A DNA stretch of 64,000 nucleotides, taken from assembly GCA_002796995.1 (NCBI GenBank), contig PEKW01000006.1, forward strand, positions 372,001 through 436,000, written 5' to 3'. Shown here piece by piece: positions 18,028 to 26,303 of this stretch. Numbering within the stretch: the stretch's first letter is position 1; every line of letters begins with the position of its first letter. A model generated the notes under the pieces. The model was not told where the DNA came from and did not search any database. It saw only the letters and a program-made list of their open reading frames with translations. The position numbers and the translations under genes are program-made. Source of the DNA: Rhizobium sp. Lineage in GTDB: Bacteria; Pseudomonadota; Alphaproteobacteria; Rhizobiales; Rhizobiaceae.

Positions 18028-18311
18028 TGTTCATCCTTTCCCTCAGCTATGTGAAGCCGCAGGAAGAGGCGGACCGCCTGATGGAAGCGCACATGGACTG
18101 GGTCCGGCAGGGCTACGACTCCGGCATGTTCCTCGCGTCGGGCCGCAAGGTGCCCCGCACCGGCGGCGTCATCCTTGCGAGGGGCGAGCGCGCTGCCATC
18201 GAGGCCTTCGTCGCGCACGATCCCTTCGCGGTCCACGGCGTGGCGGACTACGACATCACCGAAGTGGCGCTGACCCGGACGGCGGATGGACTGGATGGTC
18301 TGAAAGGGTGA
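18027..18311 (+). CDS. YciI-family protein
   Basis: 94 residues; start and the pabC stop share a base (TGATG). It has the YciI alpha/beta barrel signature: FILSLSYVKPQEEADRLMEA, then HMDWVRQGYDSGMFLASG and a late GERAAIEAFVAHDPFAVHGV. The HDPF His-Asp pair of YciI is present. The family includes small dehalogenase-like enzymes, but most members are uncharacterised. It is the third gene of the pab operon; its link to folate is unknown. Confidence 0.9.
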   Translation: MFILSLSYVKPQEEADRLMEAHMDWVRQGYDSGMFLASGRKVPRTGGVILARGERAAIEAFVAHDPFAVHGVADYDITEVALTRTADGLDGLKG

Positions 18312-18324
18312 GGCCACTCTTGTT

Positions 18325-18612
18325 TCAGAACTTCGTCCTGGGACAGCGGCGGCGCGCATCGAAGACCTCAACAATCTCGAGATCTTCGTCCCTCAAGCGA
18401 TAGATCAAAACATAGACCGTCCCGCCGATGACCAGTCTGCGATAGCCCGGTTTGGGCAGAGCGGTACCGAGGGCCGGATTGAGCACCAGCAATTCGGCCG
18501 TTGCGACAATTTCAGCAGCGATGCGGGCTGCTGCCTGCGGATGGTACTGAGCAATGTAGGCGCGAAGGGCAATCAGCTCCAACAGCGCCGACCCCGCCCA
18601 GAGTATCCGCAT
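18325..18612 (-). CDS. RelE/ParE-family toxin
   Basis: 95 residues. The ParE fold is visible in ALLELIALRAYIAQYHPQAA, ARIAAEIVATAELLVLNPAL, the GTALPKPGYRRLVIGGTVYV strand region, and the C-terminal LIYRLRDEDLEIVEVFDARR ending. Conserved Arg and the terminal RRRCP are typical of the rhizobial ParE set. The gene starts two bases after the antitoxin stop. Known ParE toxins inhibit gyrase; RelE types cut mRNA on the ribosome. The lack of clear RelE catalytic residues favours ParE. Confidence 0.9.
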   Translation of the reverse strand: MRILWAGSALLELIALRAYIAQYHPQAAARIAAEIVATAELLVLNPALGTALPKPGYRRLVIGGTVYVLIYRLRDEDLEIVEVFDARRRCPRTKF

Positions 18613-18613
18613 G

Positions 18614-18859
18614 TCAGGCGGGTTTTCTGATGTCGGCCTCCGGAGCCTTTCGCTCGTCAGGCATACCCCAGCTATTCAGCCAGTCCATCATTGCTTCATT
18701 CGAGACGAAGAGGTCCGAAGCCTCGCGCTCCGCCGCATCGAGATACTCGCTCAACGCCTCGGCAGTGATGTCGGAGACGTCGCGCCGGACCCGTCGCGAG
18801 AGCGCATCAAGCCGCTCTTTGAGCTCAACGGACACCTGGACCGAAGCGTCATGTTTCAT
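18614..18859 (-). CDS. Antitoxin of the ParE-type toxin (ribbon-helix-helix type)
   Basis: 81 residues from ATG 18859, with AGGAG 8-12 nt upstream. The N-terminus VQVSVELKERLDALSRRVRRD is the beta-strand and first helix of a ribbon-helix-helix DNA-binding domain, and the following helices (ITAEALSEYLDAAEREA, NEAMMDWLNSWG) should neutralise the toxin. It precedes the toxin gene by one base, the normal antitoxin-first order. Self-regulation is likely through the palindrome at 18905-18934, whose one arm covers the promoter -35 region. Confidence 0.88.
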   Translation of the reverse strand: MKHDASVQVSVELKERLDALSRRVRRDVSDITAEALSEYLDAAEREASDLFVSNEAMMDWLNSWGMPDERKAPEADIRKPA

Positions 18860-18886
18860 GGTCGGGCTCCTATTCGACTTGACCTC

Positions 18887-18915
18887 AGATTATCAATTCA
18901 GATGATAGTCGGCAA
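18887..18915 (-). promoter_or_regulatory. Promoter of the toxin-antitoxin operon
   Basis: On the minus strand TTGCCG (18915-18910), a 17-bp spacer, and TAATCT (18892-18887). The -35 lies inside the left arm of the 13-bp palindrome, a layout expected for autorepression. Confidence 0.45.
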
Positions 18916-18934
18916 ATCGAGATTTGCCGACTAT
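18905..18934. repeat. Perfect 13-bp inverted repeat, probable operator
   Basis: Arms ATAGTCGGCAAAT (18905-18917) and ATTTGCCGACTAT (18922-18934) flank the loop CGAG. The right arm runs into the ATG of the N-demethylase-like gene and the left covers the antitoxin -35. It may be a shared operator, or an mRNA hairpin hiding the start codon. Confidence 0.7.
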
Positions 18935-19832
18935 GACCGCACCCACCTACACACCCTATGCCAGCAACACGACCAGGCCCTTCTCCATCGGCCTGTCGGC
19001 GCTGGATCCGAAGCGCTGGATCGAGCCGGACGACGATCTCGGGCGCTATCTCGACGAAAAGCGGCGCCTCGAAGAGGAGCATTTCGACGACATCTTCCGC
19101 GCCGCGCCGGAGAGCCTCGATGCCCAGCAGGAATGCCTCGACCTGCTGGTCGGCCACCTCGAGCAGTCCCAGGGCGACCGCTACTGCCGCTCCGGCTCGA
19201 TCATGGCCATGGCCGGCCATACTGTCGATCTGACCGACGAAAGCCGCCCGCCGCTCCTGCGCGCCGGTTCGCTGGTTCAAGATGATCTCGTCATCCTGCG
19301 CAAGAAACCCGAAGGCTGGACGATCATCGCCGCCCACCTCGCCTTTCCCTCCTCATGGTCGCTTGCGGAAAAGTTCATGCGGCCGATGGCGAAGGTCCAT
19401 GCGCATGTGCCGGGCTTCGAGGGTGGCACGCGCAACGACACGATCATCAACCGCGTGTTCGACAACCTGCAGCCGGACCTGCCGGCCGAACGCTTCAACT
19501 GGTCGATCAACTGGCGCTATGCGCTCTATCATCCGGTCAGCATCCGTCCCTCGACCGACCCCGCGTCCGTCGGCATCGATCCCCGTTCGGCCTTCGTCCG
19601 CGTCGAGCGCCAGGCCCTGCGCAAGCTGTCCGTCTCCGGCGACATCGTCTTCACCATCCGCATCTATCTCGACCCCGTCGCCGTCTTCGAACACCATGCC
19701 GACGGCGCCCGGATGGCCGAGGGCCTGGCGGCCCAGTTGGAGGCGATGAGCGACGAACAGATCGACTACAAGGGGCTCGCGGAAAAACGCGACGCGCTGG
19801 TGCGCTGTCTTCGCTCCGGTGTCTATGCGTGA
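18933..19832 (+). CDS. Heme-dependent oxidative N-demethylase-like protein (DUF3445)
   Basis: 299 residues from ATG 18933; a TTG nine bases upstream would add three residues. The pattern FSIGLSALDPKRWIEPDDDLGRY and the late IGIDPRSAFVRVERQALRKL are characteristic of DUF3445. The conserved histidine/arginine-rich core (AHLAFPSSWSLAEKFMRPM, PVHAHVPGF-type AKVHAHVPGFEGG, NRVFDNL) fits the group that includes the heme-containing subunit of dimethylamine oxidative demethylase. No flavin partner genes are next to it, so the substrate is unknown. Almost no leader remains: the palindrome overlaps the start, and no good ribosome-binding site is seen. Confidence 0.85.
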   Translation: MTAPTYTPYASNTTRPFSIGLSALDPKRWIEPDDDLGRYLDEKRRLEEEHFDDIFRAAPESLDAQQECLDLLVGHLEQSQGDRYCRSGSIMAMAGHTVDLTDESRPPLLRAGSLVQDDLVILRKKPEGWTIIAAHLAFPSSWSLAEKFMRPMAKVHAHVPGFEGGTRNDTIINRVFDNLQPDLPAERFNWSINWRYALYHPVSIRPSTDPASVGIDPRSAFVRVERQALRKLSVSGDIVFTIRIYLDPVAVFEHHADGARMAEGLAAQLEAMSDEQIDYKGLAEKRDALVRCLRSGVYA

Positions 19833-19945
19833 AAATCCGCCGCGAACGTGCCTCGCGATCGAAAAGCGCCCTTTATTGTGTCAGGGTTTTATGATCTAGA
19901 ACCGCCGATATCAGCGGGCCCGGCCCGCATTGCAAGGAGAAGGAA

Positions 19946-21391
19946 ATGACCAAGCAAACCTATCCGGTGTACGGCGAGATCACCGGCCCGATCGTCATGA
20001 TCGGCTTTGGTTCGATCGGCCGCGGCACCCTGCCCCTGATCGAACGCCATTTCAAGTTCGACAAGAGCCGGATGGTGGTCATCGATCCCCGCAACGACGA
20101 AGCCGAGCTGCTGGCCAAGCATGGCGTCAAGCACATCCAGGCGCACATCACCAAGGACAACTACAAGCAGGTGCTGAAGCCGCTGCTGACGGAAGGCGCC
20201 GGCCAGGGCTTCCTGGTCAACCTGTCGGTCGATACCGGCTCGGTCGATCTGATGAAGTTCTGCCGCAAGCTCGACGTGCTCTACATCGACACCGTCGTCG
20301 AGCCGTGGCTCGGCTTCTATTTCGACAAGAATATGAAGAATTCCGAGCGCACCAACTATGCGCTGCGCGAAACGCTTCGCGCCGAGAAGAAGAAGAATCC
20401 GGGCGGCACCACCGCCGTTTCCACCTGCGGCGCAAACCCGGGCATGGTCTCGTGGTTCGTCAAGCAGGCGCTCGTCAACCTCGCCAACGAAACCGGCCTG
20501 AAGTTCGAAGAACCGACGGTCGATGATCGCGAAGGCTGGGCCAAGCTGATGAAGAAGCTCGGCGTCAAGGGCGTGCACATCGCCGAGCGCGACACCCAGC
20601 TCACCAAGAACCCGAAACCGCTCAACGTCTTCTGGAACACCTGGTCGGTCGAAGGCTTCATCTCGGAAGGCCTGCAACCGGCCGAACTCGGCTGGGGCAC
20701 CCACGAGAACTGGATGCCGAAGAACGCCAAGAAGCACAAGAAGGGCTGCAAGGCGGCGATCTACCTCGAGCAGCCCGGCGCCAACACCCGCGTACGCACT
20801 TGGTGCCCGACCCCTGGCCCGCAGTACGGCTTCCTCGTCACCCACAACGAGTCGATCTCGATCGCCGACTACTACACCGTCCGCGACAAGGACGGCGAAG
20901 TGACCTATCGCCCGACCTGCCACTATGCCTACCACCCGGCCAATGACGCCGTGCTTTCGCTGCACGAGATGTTCGGCAATGGCGGCACGGCCCAGCCGGT
21001 CCTGCACGTTCTCGACGAGAACGAGTTGGTCGACGGCGTCGACGAACTCGGCGTGCTGCTCTACGGCCACGAAAAGAACGCCTACTGGTACGGCTCGCGC
21101 CTGTCGCTGGAAGAAACCCGCCGCATCGCGCCCTACCAGAACGCGACCGGCCTGCAGGTCAGCTCGGCCGTTCTGGCCGGCATGGTCTGGGCCATCGAGA
21201 ACCCCAAGGCCGGCATCGTCGAAGCCGACGAAGTCGACTACAAGCGCTGCCTCGAAGTGCAGTCGCAGTATCTCGGCCCGGTTGAAGGCCACTATACCGA
21301 CTGGACCCCGCTCGATGGCCGCCCGGGCCTCTTCCCGGAAGACATCGACACCAAGGACCCGTGGCAGTTCAAGAACATCCTCGTTCGCTGA
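19946..21391 (+). CDS. hss: Homospermidine synthase
   Basis: 481 residues; AAGGAGAAGG lies just before ATG 19946. It forms homospermidine from two putrescines (or spermidine and putrescine) in an NAD-dependent reaction, making the characteristic rhizobial polyamine. Rossmann motif IGFGSIGRGTLP is at residues 19-30; VVIDPRNDEAELL follows as the NAD-ribose site; the interior keeps STCGANPGMVSWFVKQAL and the long KNMKNSERTNYALRETLR segment. Length and sequence agree with rhizobial Hss. A perfect terminator follows at 21416. Confidence 0.96.
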   Translation: MTKQTYPVYGEITGPIVMIGFGSIGRGTLPLIERHFKFDKSRMVVIDPRNDEAELLAKHGVKHIQAHITKDNYKQVLKPLLTEGAGQGFLVNLSVDTGSVDLMKFCRKLDVLYIDTVVEPWLGFYFDKNMKNSERTNYALRETLRAEKKKNPGGTTAVSTCGANPGMVSWFVKQALVNLANETGLKFEEPTVDDREGWAKLMKKLGVKGVHIAERDTQLTKNPKPLNVFWNTWSVEGFISEGLQPAELGWGTHENWMPKNAKKHKKGCKAAIYLEQPGANTRVRTWCPTPGPQYGFLVTHNESISIADYYTVRDKDGEVTYRPTCHYAYHPANDAVLSLHEMFGNGGTAQPVLHVLDENELVDGVDELGVLLYGHEKNAYWYGSRLSLEETRRIAPYQNATGLQVSSAVLAGMVWAIENPKAGIVEADEVDYKRCLEVQSQYLGPVEGHYTDWTPLDGRPGLFPEDIDTKDPWQFKNILVR

Positions 21392-21415
21392 TTCGGCCTG
21401 AAGAAAGAACAAGCA

Positions 21416-21440
21416 CGCCCGCCGCCCCAAGCGGCGGGCG
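21416..21440 (+). terminator. Terminator after hss
   Basis: Perfect ten-bp stem CGCCCGCCGC/GCGGCGGGCG with CCCAA loop, followed by TTCTGTT. Confidence 0.85.
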
Positions 21441-21516
21441 TTCTGTTGCCAAATGTCCATAAGTCGCTGCCAATCCTGAATATCCAGGCCCTGGAACGGG
21501 CAGCGGCCTTGCTTTC

Positions 21517-21537
21517 ACCATGCCTTCGCGGCATGGT
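21517..21537 (+). promoter_or_regulatory. Hairpin in the leader of omp10
   Basis: Perfect ACCATGCC/GGCATGGT stem, loop TTCGC, 63 bp before the omp10 ATG; only two T follow, so it is more likely a leader structure than a terminator. Confidence 0.4.
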
Positions 21538-21599
21538 TTGGCAAAATCAACCAGACGGTTCGGGACCGTCCGGACGGACACGAAAATGCGGAGACGGCG

Positions 21600-21965
21600 A
21601 TGAAGATCAGGTCCATTGTAACTTTGCTGGCATGCACGGCGACGCTGTCGGCCTGCTATTCGAGCGGCCCGCGCCCCTTGCCGGCGATCAGCCGGGCCCC
21701 GACCGTCGATGGCGCCTGGGTCGACACGAACGGCCTGGTCTCGACCTTTGCCGGCGGACGTCTGGAAACGCGCACGACGGATGGAAGCGACAAGGTCATG
21801 GCAACGGGTTCGTATACCATGCAGTCCGCGAACGTCGTCGAGATCACCCTGTACTCGAACATCAAACAGACGACCACACGCGCCAATTGCGCCATGGTCA
21901 CGCCGAACCAGCTGAACTGTACGTCCGACGGCGGTGCCCAGTTCTCGCTCGCCCGTCGCGGCTGA
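21600..21965 (+). CDS. omp10: Omp10-type outer-membrane lipoprotein
   Basis: 121 residues. A lipoprotein signal (IRSIVTLLACTATLSACYSS) ends in the lipobox LSAC, so the cysteine would be lipidated. The mature part DGAWVDTNGLVSTFAGG, LETRTTDGSDKVM, NCAMVTPNQLNCTSDGG and the ending QFSLARRG match the Brucella Omp10 lipoprotein closely in order and spacing. It is an abundant small outer-membrane lipoprotein with no known enzyme activity. It is a single-gene unit with hairpins on both sides. Confidence 0.88.
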   Translation: MKIRSIVTLLACTATLSACYSSGPRPLPAISRAPTVDGAWVDTNGLVSTFAGGRLETRTTDGSDKVMATGSYTMQSANVVEITLYSNIKQTTTRANCAMVTPNQLNCTSDGGAQFSLARRG

Positions 21966-21994
21966 GCCCCGGTTCAACCACGTCTGCATCAGCA

Positions 21995-22020
21995 ACCGGT
22001 CGGCGGAAACGCCGGCCGGT
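21995..22020 (+). terminator. Terminator after omp10
   Basis: Stem ACCGGTCGGCG/CGCCGGCCGGT (one G-T pair), loop GAAA, then TTTGTATTTT. Confidence 0.85.
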
Positions 22021-22176
22021 TTTGTATTTTGCCGCCATCGCAGGCTTCCCCGCCCGGCGCATTTCCCCTTGCAGTCATGGCCGCTTGATGAAAACATCGC
22101 CCTCAAAGACTTTGTGAACGCCGTGGGAATGCCGGACGGCCTCTCGCGGCCCTATTGCGAAAACAGGAGATAAGCG

Positions 22177-24057
22177 ATGTTGAAACACCTGCGATCTGGC
22201 CTCTTGAGCGCCTCCGTGCTCGCCCTCTCAGCCAGTGGCGCCTTTGCCGATTTCGAGCTGAACATCCTGCACACCAACGACTTCCATTCGCGCGTCGAGG
22301 CGATCAACAAGTTCGATTCCACCTGCTCGGCCGAAGAAGCCGGCAAGAACGAATGCTTCGGCGGCGTCGCCCGCATGAAGACAGCCGTCGACACCCGGCG
22401 GGCCGAATTGAAGGACACCAATGTGCTGGTGCTCGACGCCGGCGACCAGTTCCAGGGTTCGCTGTTCTACACCACCTACAAGAGTGCCCCGATCGCCGAG
22501 TTCATGAATGGCATCGGCTATGACGCGATGGCGATCGGCAATCACGAATTCGACGACGGCCCGGAAGAACTCGCCCGCTTCATCGACGCGCTGAAGTTCC
22601 CGATGGTCTCCGGCAACGTCCTGGCCGGCCTCAACACGCCGATCGCCGACAAGTACAAGCCCTACATCATCAAGGAATTCGGCGGCGAGAAGATTGCCGT
22701 CGTGTCGGTCCTCGCGACAGACACGGACGAAACCTCGTCGCCCGGTGACGATGTGCTTTTCATCGACGAGATCGGTTATCTCAAGGATGCCGTGAAGGAG
22801 ATCGAGGCGGCTGGCGTCAACAAGATCATCCTGCTCTCGCATGTCGGCTACACCGTCGACCAGCGCATCGCGGCGGCGGTCGACGGCATCGACGTGATCG
22901 TCGGCGGCCACAGCCACACGCTGCTCTCCTCCACCGACGAGAAGGCGGCCGGCCCCTATCCGACGCTGGTCAAGAACCCGTCGGGCAAGGACGTGCCGAT
23001 CGTCACGGCCTATGCCTATTCCAAATATCTCGGCGACCTGAAGGTCGTATTCGACGATGCCGGCGCGGTGAAGACCGCCGAAGGCGCTCCGAAGCTGCTC
23101 GATGCCTCGGTCACGCCGGATGCGGCCTACACCGCCAAGGTGGCCGAGCTCGGCGCACCGATCGAGGAACTGAAGAAGAAGGAGATCGGCGAGACCTCTG
23201 ACGTCATCGACGGCTCGCGTGAAGTCTGCCGCGCTGCCGAATGCTCGATGGGCAATCTCGTCGCCGACGCCATGGTCGACCGCGTCAAGGACCAGGGCGT
23301 GACGATCGCCATCCAGAACGGTGGCGGCCTGCGCGCATCGATCGACGCCGGCACGGTCACCATGGGCGAGGCGCTCACCGTCCTGCCCTTCCAGAACACG
23401 CTCGCCACCTTCAAGCTGAAGGGCTCCGACGTCGTCGCGGCACTGGAGAATGGTCTCAGCCAGATCGAGGACGGCGCCGGGCGCTTCCCGCAGGTCTCCG
23501 GCCTGAAATATTCCTTCGATAAGTCGAAGCCGGCCGGCAGCCGCGTGGTCTCGGTCGAGGTCAAGGAAGGCGACGGCTTCGTCGCGCTCGATCCTGAAAA
23601 GCTCTACGGCGTCGCCACCAACAACTACATGCGCGCCGGCGGCGACGGCTACAAGATCTTCGCCACGGCCGGCCAGAACGCCTATGATTTCGGCCCGGGC
23701 CTCGAAACCGTACTCGCCGACTACATCGCCACGAACAGCCCCTACAAGCCCTATACCGACGGCCGCATCACCGAAGTCGCCGGCACGGCGGCCCCGGCGG
23801 CAACGACCGAGGCACCCGCTGCCGCAACCGCACCGGCGACCACGGAAGCACCGCCAGCCACGACAGCGCCGGCCGCCGCCGAGGCCGTCGCGACCGCAGC
23901 CAAGAAGTACACGGTCACGCTCGGCGACAGCCTGTGGAAGATCGCGGTCGCGACCTATGGCGACGGCATGCTGTGGTCGAAGATCGCCGAAGCCAACAAG
24001 CTGAAGAACCCCGACCTGATCGGCGTCGGCGAGGAACTTGAGCTGCCGGCGAAGTAA
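22177..24057 (+). CDS. Periplasmic 5'-nucleotidase with C-terminal LysM domain
   Basis: 626 residues, preceded by AGGAGA. A signal peptide (GLLSASVLALSASGAFA) leads to a calcineurin-type phosphoesterase domain: ILHTNDFHSR, VLDAGDQFQGS, IGNHEFDDGPEE, HVGYTVDQR and IVGGHSHTLL supply the two-metal ligands. The 5'-nucleotidase C-terminal domain follows (IQNGGGLRASIDAGTVTMG, LPFQNTLATFKLKG). After an Ala/Thr/Pro linker (about residues 537-575) a LysM domain ends it: KYTVTLGDSLWKIAVATYGD. It should release phosphate from extracellular nucleotides while tethered to peptidoglycan. LysM attachment to a nucleotidase is the unusual part. Confidence 0.92.
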   Translation: MLKHLRSGLLSASVLALSASGAFADFELNILHTNDFHSRVEAINKFDSTCSAEEAGKNECFGGVARMKTAVDTRRAELKDTNVLVLDAGDQFQGSLFYTTYKSAPIAEFMNGIGYDAMAIGNHEFDDGPEELARFIDALKFPMVSGNVLAGLNTPIADKYKPYIIKEFGGEKIAVVSVLATDTDETSSPGDDVLFIDEIGYLKDAVKEIEAAGVNKIILLSHVGYTVDQRIAAAVDGIDVIVGGHSHTLLSSTDEKAAGPYPTLVKNPSGKDVPIVTAYAYSKYLGDLKVVFDDAGAVKTAEGAPKLLDASVTPDAAYTAKVAELGAPIEELKKKEIGETSDVIDGSREVCRAAECSMGNLVADAMVDRVKDQGVTIAIQNGGGLRASIDAGTVTMGEALTVLPFQNTLATFKLKGSDVVAALENGLSQIEDGAGRFPQVSGLKYSFDKSKPAGSRVVSVEVKEGDGFVALDPEKLYGVATNNYMRAGGDGYKIFATAGQNAYDFGPGLETVLADYIATNSPYKPYTDGRITEVAGTAAPAATTEAPAAATAPATTEAPPATTAPAAAEAVATAAKKYTVTLGDSLWKIAVATYGDGMLWSKIAEANKLKNPDLIGVGEELELPAK

Positions 24058-24080
24058 GGGACACGTTGCCGCATGCATTG

Positions 24081-24108
24081 AGCCGGCCCGGGCTTTCCCG
24101 GGCCGGCT
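24081..24108 (+). terminator. Terminator after the 5'-nucleotidase gene
   Basis: Perfect 12-bp stem AGCCGGCCCGGG/CCCGGGCCGGCT, loop CTTT, then TTTGCTTTT. Confidence 0.92.
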
Positions 24109-24182
24109 TTTGCTTTTAAGACATGATCCTCAAGACGCTCTCCGACGTATTGGATATCGAGCGCCACCATCAGGAATCCGCA

Positions 24183-25217
24183 ATGACCGCAGACATGTCC
24201 AATCTCCCAGCCAATCATCCGCCTGTCCGTTTCGGCAAGGTGGGCGTATTGCTCGTCAATCTCGGCACGCCCGACGGCACCGACTACACCTCGATGCGGC
24301 GCTATTTGCGGGAATTCCTCACCGACAGGCGCGTCATAGAATGGTCCCGGTGGAAGTGGTACCCGATCCTGTTCGGCATCGTGCTCAACACGCGCCCGCA
24401 GAAGGTCGGCAAGGCCTATGAGGAAATCTGGAACAAGGACAAGGACGAGAGCTACCTCAGGACCTATACGCGCAGCCAGGCTGAGTTGATGGCGGAAGCG
24501 CTGAAGGATCACCCGAACGTCATCGTCGACTGGGCGATGCGCTACGGCCAGCCGTCGATCGCCTCGAAGATCGATGCGCTGCATGCCGCCGGCTGCGAGA
24601 AGATCCTGCTCTTCCCGCTCTATCCGCAATATGCCGCATCGACGACCGCCACCGTCAACGACAAGGCCTTCGAGCATCTGATGAAGATGCGCTGGCAGCC
24701 GGCGCTTCGCACCGTGCCGCCCTACCACGACGATCCGGCCTATATCGATGCCCTGGCGGTTTCGGTCGAAAAGGCGCTGGCCAAGCTCGACTGGGAGCCG
24801 GAGATCCTGATCACCTCGTTCCATGGCATTCCCCAGTCCTATTTCAGGCAGGGCGACCCCTATCACTGCCACTGCATGAAGACCGGCCGCCTGCTGCGCG
24901 AACGCCTCGGCCTGCCCAAGGAAAAGTTCATGGTGACCTTCCAGTCCCGCTTCGGACCGGAGGAGTGGCTGCAGCCCTATACCGACAAGACCATGGAGAA
25001 GCTTGCCAAGGACGGGGTCAAGCGCCTCGCCATCATGAATCCCGGCTTCGTATCGGACTGTCTCGAAACGCTCGAGGAAATCGCCGGCGAAGCGGGCGAG
25101 ATCTTCCACCACAATGGCGGCGAGAAATTCGCCCATATCCCGTGCCTGAACGACAGCCCGGAGGGCATGGGCGTACTGGAAACCGTCGTCCGTCGCGAGC
25201 TCCAGGGCTGGGTATAA
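24183..25217 (+). CDS. hemH: Ferrochelatase
   Basis: 344 residues from ATG 24183; an in-frame ATG at 24123 is only 4 bp past the terminator T-tract and is unlikely. The enzyme inserts iron into protoporphyrin IX, the last step of heme synthesis, at the membrane face. Landmarks: VGVLLVNLGTPDGTDY at the N-terminus, LLFPLYPQYAASTTA, the catalytic histidine in ITSFHGIPQSYFRQGDPY, and QSRFGPEEWLQPYT. The N-terminal extension before GKVGVLL is 20 residues. Length agrees with rhizobial HemH. Confidence 0.96.
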   Translation: MTADMSNLPANHPPVRFGKVGVLLVNLGTPDGTDYTSMRRYLREFLTDRRVIEWSRWKWYPILFGIVLNTRPQKVGKAYEEIWNKDKDESYLRTYTRSQAELMAEALKDHPNVIVDWAMRYGQPSIASKIDALHAAGCEKILLFPLYPQYAASTTATVNDKAFEHLMKMRWQPALRTVPPYHDDPAYIDALAVSVEKALAKLDWEPEILITSFHGIPQSYFRQGDPYHCHCMKTGRLLRERLGLPKEKFMVTFQSRFGPEEWLQPYTDKTMEKLAKDGVKRLAIMNPGFVSDCLETLEEIAGEAGEIFHHNGGEKFAHIPCLNDSPEGMGVLETVVRRELQGWV

Positions 25218-25546
25218 TCGAGAGCTTTGCCAGGCGCCGCTCGAAGCGCGGCCTTGCGTGGTCCGGCTTCCGACGTTTGAGACCGGAGCTTCGGCCTGGG
25301 TTGGCCCGTGGTGAGAACGCAACCCAGAAAAGAGTCGGTCGCTGGCCAACACTTTTCGGAAGCATGCGACACATCGCCTCACATGCGCAAAAAATAGACA
25401 CATTTCAGTCGCTTGCACCAAAAGGCGGCGGGAATATCCTGCCGCCTGCAACCACCCTGAAGTTGCGTCGCCGCTTATACAGCAGGCACTTCACCACGAC
25501 TAAGCCATTGGTTTTCAATGGGAATTCTCAAGGGTAATTTTTAACA
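25218..25546. other. Non-coding gap between hemH and the Cache-MCP operon
   Basis: No convincing gene. A perfect AGGCGGC/GCCGCCT inverted repeat with 11-nt spacing lies at 25423-25447 with no T-run after it, so hemH termination is uncertain. Base composition turns AT-rich from about 25500 into the promoter region. Confidence 0.6.
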
Positions 25547-25578
25547 TTAACGCTAATTTAAAAAGTCGCTCCTAGAAT
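25547..25578 (+). promoter_or_regulatory. CtrA-box promoter of the Cache-MCP operon
   Basis: Perfect TTAA-N7-TTAA (25547-25561), the CtrA consensus, followed by TAGAAT (25573-25578) as -10, 23 bp before the ATG. The CtrA box covers the position of the -35, the common layout for CtrA-activated promoters. Known CtrA targets include motility and chemotaxis genes. Confidence 0.6.
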
Positions 25579-25600
25579 CCACGCATAGAAGGAGAGACCT

Positions 25601-26206
25601 ATGGCAAAACTCAAGACCACTCTGGCCGCAGGGATGCTGGCGCTGTCCGTGTCGCAAGCCTTGGCCCAGTCGCCGGAGCCCAACATCAAGGCGCTGGTCA
25701 CGCCGGCCGTTCTGGAAGACATGCACAAGCTCATCGATTCCGAGATCGTCCGGATTTCGATCAATGCGCAGAACCAGCAGCACCAGAAACTCGCCCAGTC
25801 GGCGATCGACGCCCTTGACGCGCAATGGCGCGCCGAACGTGAAAAGGATGACAAGCCGCTGATCGCAGCGACCCTGTCCAATCCCCTGTCGGTCTATCTC
25901 GCGCGCCTCCAGGGCCGCTCGCTCGGTCTCTACGCCGAAATCTTCGTCATGGACCAGAACGGTCTCAATGTCGGACAGAGCTCGGTGACGAGCGACTTCT
26001 GGCAAGGCGACGAGGACAAGTTCCAGAAGACCTACAACGTTGCAGGTGACGCCGTCTTCATCGACGCGCCGGAATGGGATGACGAGGCCAAGATCTGGCG
26101 CGGCCAGGTCAGCTTCACCGTCACCCAGGACAAGAAGTCGATCGGAGCCGTCACCGTCGAACTCAACCTGACCGAGCTCGAACGGCGGGCGGCCGTGGGG
26201 ATCTGA
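25601..26206 (+). CDS. Secreted Cache-like sensory protein upstream of a chemoreceptor
   Basis: 201 residues; AAGGAGAG precedes ATG 25601. A signal peptide (TTLAAGMLALSVSQALAQ) is followed by one helical and one mixed alpha/beta region. The C-terminal half (LGLYAEIFVMDQNGLNVGQS, TSDFWQGDEDKFQKTYNVAG, GQVSFTVTQDKKSIGAVTVE) reads like the membrane-distal sheet of a PDC/Cache ligand domain, but there is no transmembrane helix or signalling domain. It is 97 bp before a chemoreceptor gene on the same strand. It may be a periplasmic ligand-binding partner for that receptor; the Cache assignment is from pattern only. Confidence 0.65.
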   Translation: MAKLKTTLAAGMLALSVSQALAQSPEPNIKALVTPAVLEDMHKLIDSEIVRISINAQNQQHQKLAQSAIDALDAQWRAEREKDDKPLIAATLSNPLSVYLARLQGRSLGLYAEIFVMDQNGLNVGQSSVTSDFWQGDEDKFQKTYNVAGDAVFIDAPEWDDEAKIWRGQVSFTVTQDKKSIGAVTVELNLTELERRAAVGI

Positions 26207-26303
26207 AACCGGGCGACATCGCACATGCGGATCGTCCGATGGCAGTGCCCCCCAGAACCGTCGTTCGATCGCCACGTCCTGCGAACCAAATTAAGGTTAG
26301 ACC

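Noticed and set aside
18325..18859. Toxin-antitoxin pair as a sign of a mobile element
   Set aside because: No integrase, transposase, or flanking repeats; such pairs are common in rhizobial chromosomes.
22228..24078. Minus-strand open frame of 616 codons
   Set aside because: Antisense to the 5'-nucleotidase; also spans its terminator.
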